From positions 7,261,001 to 7,325,000 of the forward strand of contig BSBM01000994.1 of the NCBI GenBank assembly GCA_027924585.1: a stretch of DNA of 64,000 bases, in the 5' to 3' direction. This document shows, piece by piece, positions 35,200 through 45,780 of this stretch. Below the pieces are notes generated by a model that worked only from the letters and a program-made list of their open reading frames with translations, was not told the DNA's origin and did not search any database. The position numbers and the translations under genes are program-made. The stretch's first letter is position 1; the number at the start of each line of letters is the position of its first letter. This stretch comes from Larix kaempferi. Lineage: Eukaryota > Streptophyta > Pinopsida > Pinales > Pinaceae.

Positions 35200-35290
35200 T
35201 GCTGGTTGCAGCATTGGGCCTTTATGGGCTACCTATCATAGTTGCAAAGGTAAGTATGCTCCCTGCTCAGCACTGATAGTTAAGAAAAAA

Positions 35291-35332
35291 TTTGAAAATT
35301 TGAAAATTTTCAAAAAATTTCAAATTTTCAAA
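35291..35332. other. 15-bp perfect inverted repeat, AT-rich
   Basis: TTTGAAAATTTGAAA (35,291-35,305) and its exact reverse complement (35,318-35,332) are separated by 12 bases. In the element's RNA this would be a strong hairpin about 90 bases after the primer site. Confidence 0.85.
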
Positions 35333-35374
35333 AAATTTTCTAAGTGTCTATGAGTTTTTGCCAAAAACTGTGCC

Positions 35375-36110
35375 AGTGAATCTCGACGAGTTTGTCCGCA
35401 ATGGAAGAGGAACTCAGCAAGTCCGTCTGCAATAGCAGATAAACTCAGCGAGTTCATTCGCAATGGCAGAAGAACTTGGCAGGTTGCACCGACGGAGTTG
35501 CGGGATGCCCGAGGAAAGAAGAAAAAGTTTCAAAAAAATTTCTAAGTATTTTTGAAAATTTTGTCTAAGTCTGTATCAAAAGGAACTTGTGAGTTTTCGC
35601 CGCAACTGTGGAAGAACTCAGCAAGTTGGCCAGCAATGATGGAAGAACTCGGCGAGATGGTCCAAAACAGCGGAATATTTTTCTAAGTGTTTTTCGGTGT
35701 CCAAGAGAAAATTTGAGAAGAACTCGGCAAGTTGGTCCGCAATGGTGAAAAGAACTGGCGAGTTTGTGCCGAAGTTGTTAGAAGGAAAAGCTGATTTTTC
35801 GACTGGAAGAACTCGGCAAGTTGGTCTGCAATGGCAGAAGGACTCAGCGACTTGGTCCGAAAAATTTCAAAAATTTCTAAAGTGTTTACGGTGGAGAAAA
35901 TTTCGGAAGAGATTGGGGAGTTTCCGCCGCAACATCAGAAGGGATTGATGAGTTCGTCCGCAATGTCAGAAGAGATGGGCGAGTTGCTCTGCAACGTCAG
36001 AAGGAATTCAGAAAGTTGGTCCGCAATGGATTGAAAGGAAAAACTGAGTTTTCAATTGGAGGAACTCGGCGAGTTGGCCCGAAATAGGTGGTAAGAACTT
36101 GCTAAGTTGC
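35375..36110 (+). repeat. Degenerate tandem array of a palindromic AACTCGGCGAGTT motif
   Basis: About fifteen irregular copies of a unit around GAAGAACTCGGCGAGTTGGT followed by CCGCAATGGCAG. Each unit's AACTC and GAGTT (or AAGTT) form a small inverted repeat. Spacing varies from about 30 to 70 bp. Some units fall in an open frame (35,697-35,948) by chance. Confidence 0.82.
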
Positions 36111-36217
36111 TCCGAAACAGAGAATTTCAGCTATTTTTCAGAGAGATTTTTCAAGCGCCGAAAGTTGAAAAATGCCATGGAACTTGTGCGCCAGATTGTG
36201 CGAAATGGAAATATTTA

Positions 36218-36270
36218 CAAAAAAAAAAAATGAGGGCGCTGCCCTCGACCCAAGGGGGCAAGCCCCCTTG
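36218..36270. other. A-run followed by a GC-rich 9-bp hairpin
   Basis: A run of ten A is followed within 20 bp by CAAGGGGGC (36,251-36,259) and its exact inverse GCCCCCTTG (36,262-36,270), with a 2-base loop. The GC-rich patch stands out against its AT-rich surroundings and could be a small inserted fragment. Confidence 0.7.
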
Positions 36271-36289
36271 ACTCCCGTCATTCCCCAGA

Positions 36290-39145
36290 GACAGTCGTTG
36301 AAAGTGTGAAATGCATTCTCTATGCTTGGAATGAGAAGCAAGAATTGCATAAAAGGGGCTGTGAAATCTCAATAAGAGTAATGGGTTGTAATACCCATTG
36401 TGGAGGATGAAAGGGAAATTTCCTCACCTTAAACTATTTATGTTTATATCATAATGATTGCATATAGAAAGAATGAATATTATACACGTATGTATATGTT
36501 GAATTTCTAATTCATGAGAAGATCATAGCTAATGATTGCTTGTATGCTTGGTAGGAAAGCCAAGAAAAGGATCAGCTATGATGTGGAGTAGGAACTCCAT
36601 GTCATGATGAGGAATTGGAAAGGAAGAATTCCTTAACTTCTCCATTGCTATTATATTTATATTTCCTGAGTTGTCTATACTGAAAATTATGGCATAGGGA
36701 TGCTGGAAATGCAAAAGGATAGATAGATGAAGTGAATACATACTAGATGGCATATTGCATAGTGCATGTGAAAATGTTTTTTTGATGTATATGATATTGC
36801 ATATTAGTAAAATAGTGAGGTTTTACATATGCAATGAGCCACTTAAGATAATTATTGTGGTTGCTAATAATTAGTCATGTTCACATTGGTTGTAGGACCA
36901 AAGACAACCGAAGCATGGCTAAGGATGTGGATGATGATTGTTGCATACAACCTTATGAAGAGAGGATAGTGCAACAAATCCATGATCATGATGTTGGCAA
37001 AATGACGGAGTAGCCTTGGTAATAGGCCAACTGATCACGTAACATCAAGCGATGTTAATGAAATCCATGCAGGTAATGGTTATTTATGCGTAAATTGCAT
37101 GAATGTTGAAAGAGGATTTGGTGAGATCCCTTCAACTATGTTCAAACTATGTTGATTTAGTTTACATATGGTATTAAGTGCCTGAATGTGAATGTCAACC
37201 TACAAGTATGGTGAGGTATGGGGTAGTAAGGGCAAGGAACCCTCTACCATATGACTGTTTTAAATACTAGAACGCATTCATAGAGGATTATATCATGCCA
37301 TTTGTGTATGTTGGTTGTGAGTTAAGAAACCAAAGCAAGTGAAGACTTACGGTCCTATCATGGTAGTGCATGCTATGTGGGGAAGACATGGTTAGGCAAT
37401 AATATGTTTGAAGGCATAATATTCGTGAATTAATGCAAGGTTGCATTGAGGGGATGTGCATTAAAAATATTTTGTACAATCTCGTGGTTATGCACGAAAT
37501 GGTGATCTATTTAATGAGCTGCTGTGAATGCAGGAGAATGATTGAATATAGAAGGTAGACATGTTGATGGGATGCCAAGAGTGCTCTGTTGGAAGGACAA
37601 AATTGCATGAAATATGAAGTAATGAGTATTTACAGTTTATTTAAATTGCATGGATAGTGTGATTGTATCTTGCAAATTTTATTATGATGATGATGCATAT
37701 ATAGAAAGGTATATATTTCATTGCATTTCAAATACTAACAGCTGAAAGTGTTTGAATTATTAAGTGTTATAATTCTGAGATCACTTCAGTAATTGTTGTA
37801 GCAATGAAAGGATTATATGCATAGATACTCATAACGTGTTTGGAAAAGTATTGCATATGGAAACAAGGATAGGTCTATAGTAAAGACCAGGATCTACCAT
37901 GTGTAGAAGCCAAAGGTTATGAGAGGGTTCTCATGGTTGTAACTTATGTATGAAACAAATCTGAAAATTGTCTGATTTAAGTTTATGAGAATAGTCTCAT
38001 GGTTGCAAATCTAATTTCTGTAGGAAAACAAATTTGTAAATTTCAGATTTGAGAATTTGCTTATAATTGCTAATCATTGTTTGACTTATATAAAATTGTG
38101 TCAGAAGGACATGTTGTAGGTGAATGTTCATGTATGGTAGCAAGGGTGAAACCATAATGGGCAGAGTGATACCACTTACAAGAGCCAAACAATATGAGGA
38201 GGGCCTCATTGCTAAGCAAATCAATTTCTGTAGGAGACAGAATTGTAAATTCATGTTGAATTTAACTATTAATGTTATTGATTGGATATGGAACAATCAT
38301 GTTTGAAGCTTATTGCTAAATGTTGCTGACTGTTTGTCTATTTGATAATTGTGCCAGGATGACACATTACAGGAATACCATGTGTGATGGCCTGCAGAAG
38401 CCAAACTAGATGGGAAAGACCCCATGATTGGGAAATGGGTTTTAGGTGAAATGTCATTGTGTCATCCAAACCGCATGTCGGTAAACCATGAAAGTGAGAT
38501 GGTAAAGCTATGCCAAGAAGGCATGTGAGACACATCTGCAAAATGAATGAGTATTCTGAGACCCTAGATGAGAACATGCATGTCTAAATTATTAGGTTTA
38601 ATATGCAGAGCATGCTCTATCTTAATTATATCATTGCAGACTGCTTGAGTATGATTAGGGCCTACATGGCACCTGTCAAAAAGGGGGTGCACAACTTTTC
38701 TGGTGCTGGGTCATGATAGGGTTTTCAATATTGACTACACCCTAAGGGAATGGACTCATTCCTGGTGTTTCAATACTTGATAGTGAATGTTATGAAATGT
38801 GGTTAAGAATTTGAACGACAATACTAATGAGACTGCTTATCCTTCTTGTGCTATCAGCTTACACAGATGCAATTTGGTGTTGCACGTAAGAGGAAAAGTG
38901 AAGAAAGGGTGCTCAAGAGGACTGTATGGGCAGTGGTAGCCTTTCTACGCTCACACTAAAGGACACTAGAAGAGATGGATAGGCCCGAGGAGCTGTGTTG
39001 TAGAAAAGGGGTATCGTCCTTGTGTAGTGCGAGTGGGTATTGTGGGGCCATGCTAGCCTGCAGTCAAGTGAGTCACCTATGGAGTTCCTGGAGGGAACCA
39101 CTGGTTGCATAAGAGAAGGAGCCACGTAATCATATTATGTTGTTC
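36290..39145. other. Interior of the 9-kb element without recognisable content
   Basis: I see no conserved protein block in any frame. Around 38,930-39,110 the sequence is clearly related to 54,515-54,680 inside the solo LTR (CTAGAA, GGCC(C/T)GAGG, TATTGTGGGG blocks in order), so part of the interior is LTR-derived. Confidence 0.6.
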
Positions 39146-39149
39146 ATAT

Positions 39150-40090
39150 TGCCTGATAAACCTAGTCGATGTACTAGCTTGGCAATGGTTGTTGTATGCC
39201 TGATAAACCCAGTCGGTGTACTGGCTTGGCATTGGTTATTTGGGTGTTGTGGTGAAGGGTTCCTAGATGCCTGATAAACCCAGTCGGTGTACTGGCTTGG
39301 CATTGGTTATTTGCATGTTGTGGAGGTATTGGTGAAAGGTGTTATTTCCTGAAAAACCTAGTTGGAGAACTAGCTTGGAAATGGTTGTTGTATGCTTGAT
39401 AAACCCAGTCGGCATACTGGCTTAGCATACTGATTTTTGAAATGCTTGATAAACCCAGTTAGCGTACTGGCTTAGCATACTGATTTTGAAATGCTTGATA
39501 AGCCTAGTCGGCGTACTAGTTTAGCATACTGATTTTAGGGATGCCTGATAAACCCAGTCGGCATACTAGCTTGGAATTGCCTATTCAGATGATGTTGTGG
39601 AGTAGCAGGTGTGCTGGCCAAGCATCCACCCCATAGGTGATCCAAGGCTTGTAAAGAAGAGAAGGAAACATGTGGAGTAGCAAGGAAATGCACAATACAG
39701 ATAAGTATTCATTTCAATTTATTTCTTGTTTGGAATAATGAGTATTTTAGGTATAAGTCTTCTAACAACTAAGCTGATACACTATTGTTTCCTTGTTGGA
39801 AACCTTGGCCATTGCAGGAAGCAAGGACCCTAAAAGAACAATAAAATTCTTGGTAAACCCAGAGAGTAACTGGTTGGAGATATAAATGCTTGGTAAAGCC
39901 AGAGAGTAACTGGTTGAGCGCTATAAAATTCTTGGTAAAGCCAGAGAGTAACTGGTTGGGCACTATAAAATTATTGGTAAATTCAGAGAATAGTTAGTGG
40001 GAACATTAACAACTTGATTTTGTGGAGCAACCGGCGTGCTGGCCAAACATTCCTTAATTAATTGATAAAAACCAGTTGACGTACTGGCTT
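39150..40090 (+). repeat. Array of LTR-derived hairpin units
   Basis: Units read TGATAAACCCAGTCGGNGT then ACTGGCTTGGCA, at about 39,153, 39,201, 39,271, 39,348, 39,397, 39,444, 39,494, 39,543 and 40,063. A second class reads TGGTAAANCCAGAGAGTAAC then TGGTT, at about 39,850, 39,890, 39,932 and 39,974. A third word, GTGGAG(C/T)A followed by GTGCTGGCCAA, occurs at about 39,598, 40,022 and (changed) 40,110. Central spacings of the first class are 47-50 bp. The first class matches a motif present once in each LTR (34,740 and 42,337) and in the solo LTR (54,718). Each unit can fold into a 4- to 6-bp hairpin. Confidence 0.88.
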
Positions 40091-40109
40091 GGCATTGCCT
40101 ATTCGAATG

Positions 40110-41390
40110 GTGGTGGAGTAGCCTGCGTGCTTCCCCAACATTCATTATTGTATCCACGGGAAATCCAATGCTTGGAAAGCAAAGAAGGATCCTGTGGAAT
40201 AAAGTGAAGACATCCGATACAGATAAGTATTTGGTTATCTTGCAACTTCTTGCTTATGAATATACGTGTGTATATGATTTCTCAAACTCTTGTCTAGAGA
40301 TAAACCCTATGAAAATACACTAAACATGTGAATTGATTCAATGTTTGAGTGTAGGTATTGCTGGAAGTAAGGAATATGAAAGCATATGGAGGATGCATGT
40401 GGACATGTGACCGTCCTAAAGAGAGCTCAGTATGAGCAGTAATGAAAGATGGTGCTAGTGGAATTGTGTGGGTCCTAGCAGCGAAAGGTTCTGTAAGCAA
40501 CAATGGGGAAGGGTTCCCTAGTTGAAAGGCATTAGACAAACCTTAGACACTAAAGTGTCATAGCCAAGAAAGGGCAAGTCAAGCATTCACATTGAAGTGA
40601 AAGAGGCTAAGGAGCATAGAACCACAAGTGATGGTGTGGCTTCAGATTGGAACAAGACTAAGATGGGGGAACTCTTACTCTTCTCTTTCCTTTTGACTAA
40701 TGCATCTTAGAAACAAAAGATTGTTGAGTGCATGTCATAAATGAAAACAAATTGTGTTTAATTGCTTGAAATGAATTGTGAATGCTGAAATAGTTATTTT
40801 CCTGTGAAAGGATGAATATGAATGAGTTCATGTGTATGTGGGAAAGCATGAAATGTGTGGAAGTCTCATGAGTAAAGCATGGACGTTCCAAGTCAATTGG
40901 GAAAATAATTGACTAATTGACATTGTGTTATGCTTGTCCTAATAGGAATTGGCATGATGAGTCTCATAGGTGAGAAAGTGAAAGCCATTGTTGCAGCTGT
41001 TACTAGCCAAGTGTTGCTAGTGAGCAAGTGAGAGCCAATTTGTGCATCGTGATCATGGCAGCAGACCAGAGGCTATTTTTTTTGGGCTAGAAATATTCCT
41101 CAACAAGTTGCTAGGATGGTAAGAAAGATGGCATCCATGAAAATTCTAGACTTGTAGATTAGTTGGAAGGTGAATAAAAGGAAGGGATTGCTGTGGAGCA
41201 ATGCCCACTTGCAGAGATGGAAGATCAAAGCTAGTAAGAGTAGCTTGAGAAAGCCAAAGAACTTGATCCTGAAAGGTCAAATTCAAGAGATGAAACACAG
41301 GACAGACCTGCCACCAGTTGTGAATTTTGAGGTATGTGTAAAGTGGGTATATACTCTAAAGTATTGGAACACCAAGGACGGTGTTATTCC
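40110..41390. other. Interior of the 9-kb element, 3' part, no recognisable gene
   Basis: Short frames only. The last one (41,170-41,436) runs into the LTR and ends in WVYTLKYWNTKDGVIPRGGE, the same reading as the stray copy at 33,743; whether it was ever translated is unclear. Confidence 0.5.
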
Positions 41391-41403
41391 AAGGGGAGGG
41401 GAA
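41391..41403 (+). promoter_or_regulatory. Polypurine tract of the 9-kb element
   Basis: AAGGGGAGGGGAA lies directly before the right LTR. Confidence 0.92.
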
Positions 41404-42782
41404 TGTCACATCCCCATCTCGACCCTATCACATTAAAAATGTAAATGGTGTAATATTGTTATAAAATCATGGTGAGGAGCTCAAGGCCAAGGCCCCGCCA
41501 TCGATTTACTAATGCGTATGGTTCGCGTGCTAGCCAGGCACGTTGGAAATTCAAACATCATGTAAATATGCATTTTTAATAAAATACCCACAACTAGCTA
41601 TGCAATGCAACAAAGAGATGGGGCATGATTTTACAAGGAATTGGGAGGGAAACATTCAAACCCTTGAGCCAATAGAGTCAAGCCAAGTGTCAATGAGAGA
41701 ATCCATCAAACCCTCAACTACCCATGTTGACTTTTGTACCCAATCATTGATTTCTCCCAAGAATTGGTTGAGGTAGTTAATGCCTTGGGGAATGAGAAGT
41801 ATGGCTGTCCAAATTCAAGTATGGGCAAGCCACCCTGCATGGGAAATCGCATTTTGCTTCTTGGGCAAGAAAAGAGCCAAGAATTTCTCCCCCAAGCCAT
41901 TATCCATCAACTAGTCTTCCTCCCTCACGAGTTTGGAGCCACCTGAGCATTTTCCTCAATGGTTTTTCTGTGTTTACTTCTTTCTCAGCTCAAAGAAGGG
42001 TGTTTTTGTGTTATATACCAGTTGGGAAGAAATAGGAAATCAATTTGGGGGTGTATAGAGGCTCTCTGGCCCACTGAATGTTGTTATATCTATGGGAGAA
42101 ATCGTTTTCTTCCCTATGGTCGAATTTCCTTCTCCCAATCCGTTTTTGGGGTGCCCACGATTTGGGGAAAACCCATGACCATATTATTTGTAAATCCCAT
42201 TGTTTAAAATGTATATCCATGCCCCATGTTTGTGCTTGCTATGTGAGAGAAGAGTATGTTGGTTATGGGTTATGGGTATCCATGGCTTTGGCTTGAGCTT
42301 GAGTGTAAGCCTCCAGGGTTCAAATGTAGCCTGATAAACCCAGCTGTGGACTGGCTTGGCTCAGATGAAATGATTATTTGGCTGTGAATGAGCGAATGTC
42401 CCCTTTTCCTTGTAAGAATCATGCCCAGCTCGGGGGTGGCCTTCGGACAGACTCAGTATATGCCATCGAAGAGCCTGCGGTTGGGTGGAACGTTGCAGTG
42501 ACATAGCTAGTTGCTTGGGACAATTGCGAAAGGAAGATAAGTATCTGATGTATATTTACTTCTGCAATGTTTAATTTGATGATTATTTTGATGTGATGGA
42601 TGAGCATTAATTGTGTGTGTGGATGAGTCTTAATTTCGATGTGCATACTTGCTTTATTTGCATCTGCACACTCTTGTTCTATTCATAGGATTCTAATGAA
42701 TATGGTTGATATTATGTGAAAGCCCCAGAGATTGACTTCACGTTCCCTTCCTTGCCTTGGAGAGATGGGTGGGTACGTGACA
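41404..42782 (+). repeat. Right LTR of the 9-kb element
   Basis: It aligns to the left LTR over its whole length with scattered substitutions. It ends ACGTGACA, one base off a perfect inverted end. The hairpin motif sits at 42,337-42,354. Confidence 0.93.
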
Positions 42783-43196
42783 ACATGTATGATCATGATC
42801 AGGAACAAATGAAGGGAGAATATGAAATATCCTCATCCAAGTATAGGATGTTTGTTGATACTTTGCAGGATGAATTACAGAGAAAGTATGACCTCAAACC
42901 TAGAAATCCTGCTACAAATGGAAAGAAAAATTCCCCTCCTATAAGTTCCCCTGTAAATCATCCAAATGGTAAATCCATTGACCCTCAAAAATACTAATGT
43001 ACCTAAAGACATCTTCTACAGATTTGTATCCCCAATTATACCAAAGATGACAGAAGATCCCCAACCTAAAATATTTGAACTTGAACAGAAGGAACAAGAC
43101 AGACTTGATGTCCCTTCTAATATTGAACATGAGTTAGGAAAGAACAAGTTCCCTATACCTTTGTCTGAATTAGCAAAAAATACAACACATTAAAAG
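42783..43196 (+). pseudogene. Gypsy polyprotein, linker before protease
   Basis: The frame reads EYEISSSKYRMFVDTLQDEL, QRKYDLKPRNP and, after a stop and frame change near 42,997, ELGKNKFPIPLSELAKNT. This proline- and lysine-rich linker precedes the protease in related plant gypsy polyproteins (from memory of the family). It starts directly at the right end of the 9-kb element. Confidence 0.6.
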
Positions 43197-43199
43197 AAA

Positions 43200-43900
43200 A
43201 TGGAGAAAGTGATAGATGGAACAGTATCAACCATACAACTTGACACTCTTCACCTCTCAAATGAAAATCACACTGTCAAATTGGATCCATGGGTAGGAAA
43301 AATATATGAAACTACAACCCCATTCTATGTAACTCTTAGTATGGATGGTAAGTTACTGCATAATTACATGCTACACATCGGGTTCTTGCATAACTTGATA
43401 CCAAAATTTATTATGGAACAATTGGATGTAGAAATCACCAAACCATACCATGATTTTTATAGTTTTGACTCTAGGAAGTTGAAATGCTTGATTATGATAA
43501 AAGATCTAGCAGTCACAATGGCTCAATTTCCTACAAAAAGTACCATGATGGAGGTGGTAGTAGCAGTTGTTCCTGCCAAATATGGGATGCTATTGTCTAG
43601 ATCACGGGAAAAAAAATACGAGGTACTATGCAAATGGACATGAAATATGCCACTATACTAGTATTTGAGGGAGAAAACAAGAGGTTGTACAAAGAGGCTA
43701 AGTTTGCATATGTGGTGAGTGACCAAAAAAATCCAAAAAATTACCCTCTATATGTAATAGAGGAAGACATGGGATGTTGCATTTTGGAAATAAGTGAAGA
43801 TTATGAATACTCTTTTCCTACACATACCTCTACTCAATATTTTTCACCCAATCTAATCCAAGTGTGGAAAATTTACGTTGATGGATCTTCCTCTAAAGAA
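43200..43900 (+). pseudogene. Gypsy aspartic protease with lost active site
   Basis: PFYVTLSMDGKLLHNYML leads into HIGFLHNLIPKFIMEQL, where the family has D-S-G-A (43,374-43,385). The aspartate is histidine and the serine isoleucine, so the enzyme is dead. YDFYSFDSRKLKCL-like and LSRSREKK blocks follow, then by frameshift near 43,630 MDMKYATILVFEGENKRLY. The protease would have cut the Gag-Pol chain. Very few other lesions are present, which suggests either a recent death or mutation after loss of selection. Confidence 0.85.
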
Positions 43901-44270
43901 GAAGCAGGGGCATGAGTATTTTGGATCTACCCTAATAATGAATAGATTTATCTACTATTCAAGTTCAATTTTAAAACTACAAATAATCTCTCTGAATATG
44001 AAGCATTGATACTAGGTTTGGAAGCTTCCAAAAAGATGGGAATCACTCAGTTCATAGTTTTTGGGTATTATGAGCTAGTTGTGTAGCAGATAAATAATGT
44101 TTATCAAACAAAACACCCCAGAATGACAACTTATAGAAATAAATTTTGGGACTTAGCAGATAATTTATTCCATGCTTTCAACATCACTATTATTCCAAGT
44201 GAAATGAATCAACAAGCATATTCCCTGGTTGTAGTGAAAGCCCCCCGTAGGGCCCAAACTCAGACATGAA
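43863..44270 (+). pseudogene. RNase H domain placed between protease and RT
   Basis: The frame reads WKIYVDGSSSKEEAGA (D at 43,880), then after a TGA a block with NNLSEYEALILGLEASKKMG (E at 43,994 and 44,000), VFGYYELVV, KHPRMTTYRNKFWDL and IIPSEMNQQAYSL. In type I RNase H these are the four active-site blocks, D..., E, D in GDSEL and D in ADSL. The last two aspartates are both tyrosine here (44,066 and 44,219), so it is inactive. It comes directly after the protease and before the RT start, not after RT. Confidence 0.82.
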
Positions 44271-44499
44271 GTAGAAATGACATACAAAACTTGCATCCCT
44301 AATAATAAAAAACATAGACACGTGTTTGCAGATGACCAAAAGATAAAGGGATTCATTGAAATTATAAGTTATTTATCCACCTCCTCTATAGATCAAGATG
44401 AAGATATCAATGATCAAGATCCATGCCAAGAAGATGAGAAATCAGATCCAGAATTTATTAGTCATATTGAAAATCATAAGATCTTGCAATTGAAAAAAA

Positions 44500-44815
44500 A
44501 TTAATACCCAAAGGCCTAGTTCCATTAGAGAATTTGTTTGATAAAAATGAAATTCCTATTAAACCCATTATGCTTCCAAAATAAGAGGATGTAGAAGAAT
44601 TCAACATAGGTACCCAACAAGATATGAAGTATATCAAGTTGTTTAAACTTTTAACTACGGACCTTAAACAAATATACATAAGGATATTCACGAAATACAT
44701 ATATGTTTTTTCCTAGAATTATCAATACCTATGGACTTATGACACTTCTATCATACATCATAGAATACCCTTAAAGCTAGGAATTAATCCCTTCAAGCAA
44801 AAGCTAATACAAGCC
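44500..44815 (+). pseudogene. Gypsy reverse transcriptase, N-terminal fragment
   Basis: LVPLENLFDKNEIP, FNIGTQQDMKYIKLFKLLTT and, after a TAG, NYQYLWTYDTSIIHHRIPLK and INPFKQKL correspond to the stretch just before the first RT motif of plant gypsy elements (usual ending H.IPL......PF.QK.R). The frame stops at about 44,815 and the catalytic part is gone. It confirms the order protease, RNase H, RT. Confidence 0.8.
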
Positions 44816-45780
44816 AAATTATGCGTTACTCCCTCCAACATTTTATTTCCCAAGTTAATTCACGATTTCAACATCCCTTCCCAAATCACTTGCTACACAT
44901 ACTATCATTATGTTTACAAAGTCATATCACATATAGTTGATTCTCCAAGTTCCTCAGGCATGCCTCACTCACCTTCCAAATGGATATTCTAATAATATGA
45001 GGTTGAGGTATGTCTCAACAGAAAGGAAATTACACTCAACTAAAGAGGTCAAGACTAGACTAGATGCTAGGGTGAATGAATTACACGATAAAATAATGTA
45101 TTCTCAGAGGATTAGAAGGGGTCTCAATATCGCAGATTTCAAAGCAGCTTCTAAGAATGGGAACATGAGATCAAGGGTGTTTAAAATATTTTCTCTGTTA
45201 TATTTCCACTTGTTTCATTGCAATATTAGATCTATTGAAGTTACCAAAACAAGAATCATAGTGTTTAGATTACTTGGAAAACAATGCAATTAAAAACAAA
45301 ACATCAAGGATTAATTTCTAAGTCATCGAATACTTCCCGGTGTATTTGACCAAGATATATCCTTATCTTTTTATCGGTTGGTGCACATCCTTCTAGAAGA
45401 TACCTTCCAAAACAAATGAAATGAATAATGGTAATGTCACGGTGAAAGAAAGTAAAAATCACAATCAAACTTTTGTTGATATTACCTTTCATTGACTCAA
45501 CATTGATAATAAAGTTCCACCGCAAAGTTACCTTGTCAGCCAATGAAACATTCTAAACCATATTATTAATTTTAGTCTCAAGAAAAATGAATTTCATATA
45601 ATGAGCGCTAAATCTCGGAGATTTCATTAATCATTTGTTCTAGTACGACATAAAATATCGATAAGGGGGGAGTCATGAAAATAAGACCTTAACACCTAAT
45701 TACCTTCCAAACCTATAAGTAAGTTGAGCATGGATACTTCAACTCTAATCGTGTACCTTTTTTTTAAATTATAACATCAT
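44816..45780. other. No recognised gene; two modest open frames
   Basis: A 118-codon plus frame (44,937-45,293) and a 79-codon minus frame (45,304-45,543; LRWNFIINVESMKGNINKSL, ICFGRYLLEGCAP) are open, but I do not recognise either. They may be exons of an unrelated transposon. Confidence 0.3.

Larger units (their letters stand above)
33806..42782 (+). mobile_element. 9-kb non-coding LTR retrotransposon (LARD-like)
   Basis: Two direct LTRs of 1,380 and 1,379 bp, about 95% alike by eye, flank 6,218 bp that code for nothing I can recognise. A primer site TGGTATCAGAGC follows the left LTR and a polypurine tract precedes the right one. LTR ends are inverted repeats (TGTCACAT ... ATGTGACA on the left copy; ACGTGACA on the right copy). 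The interior holds a palindromic tandem array, a hairpin array derived from the LTR, and a long featureless part. Size and lack of coding fit a large retrotransposon derivative moved by another element's enzymes. No target duplication is seen (GGGAA left, ACATG right). Confidence 0.9.

Noticed and set aside
39150-39600. CRISPR-like regular repeats
   Set aside because: Plant nuclear DNA inside an LTR element; repeats diverge, spacers are related to one another, and no cas genes exist. They are LTR-derived tandem units.
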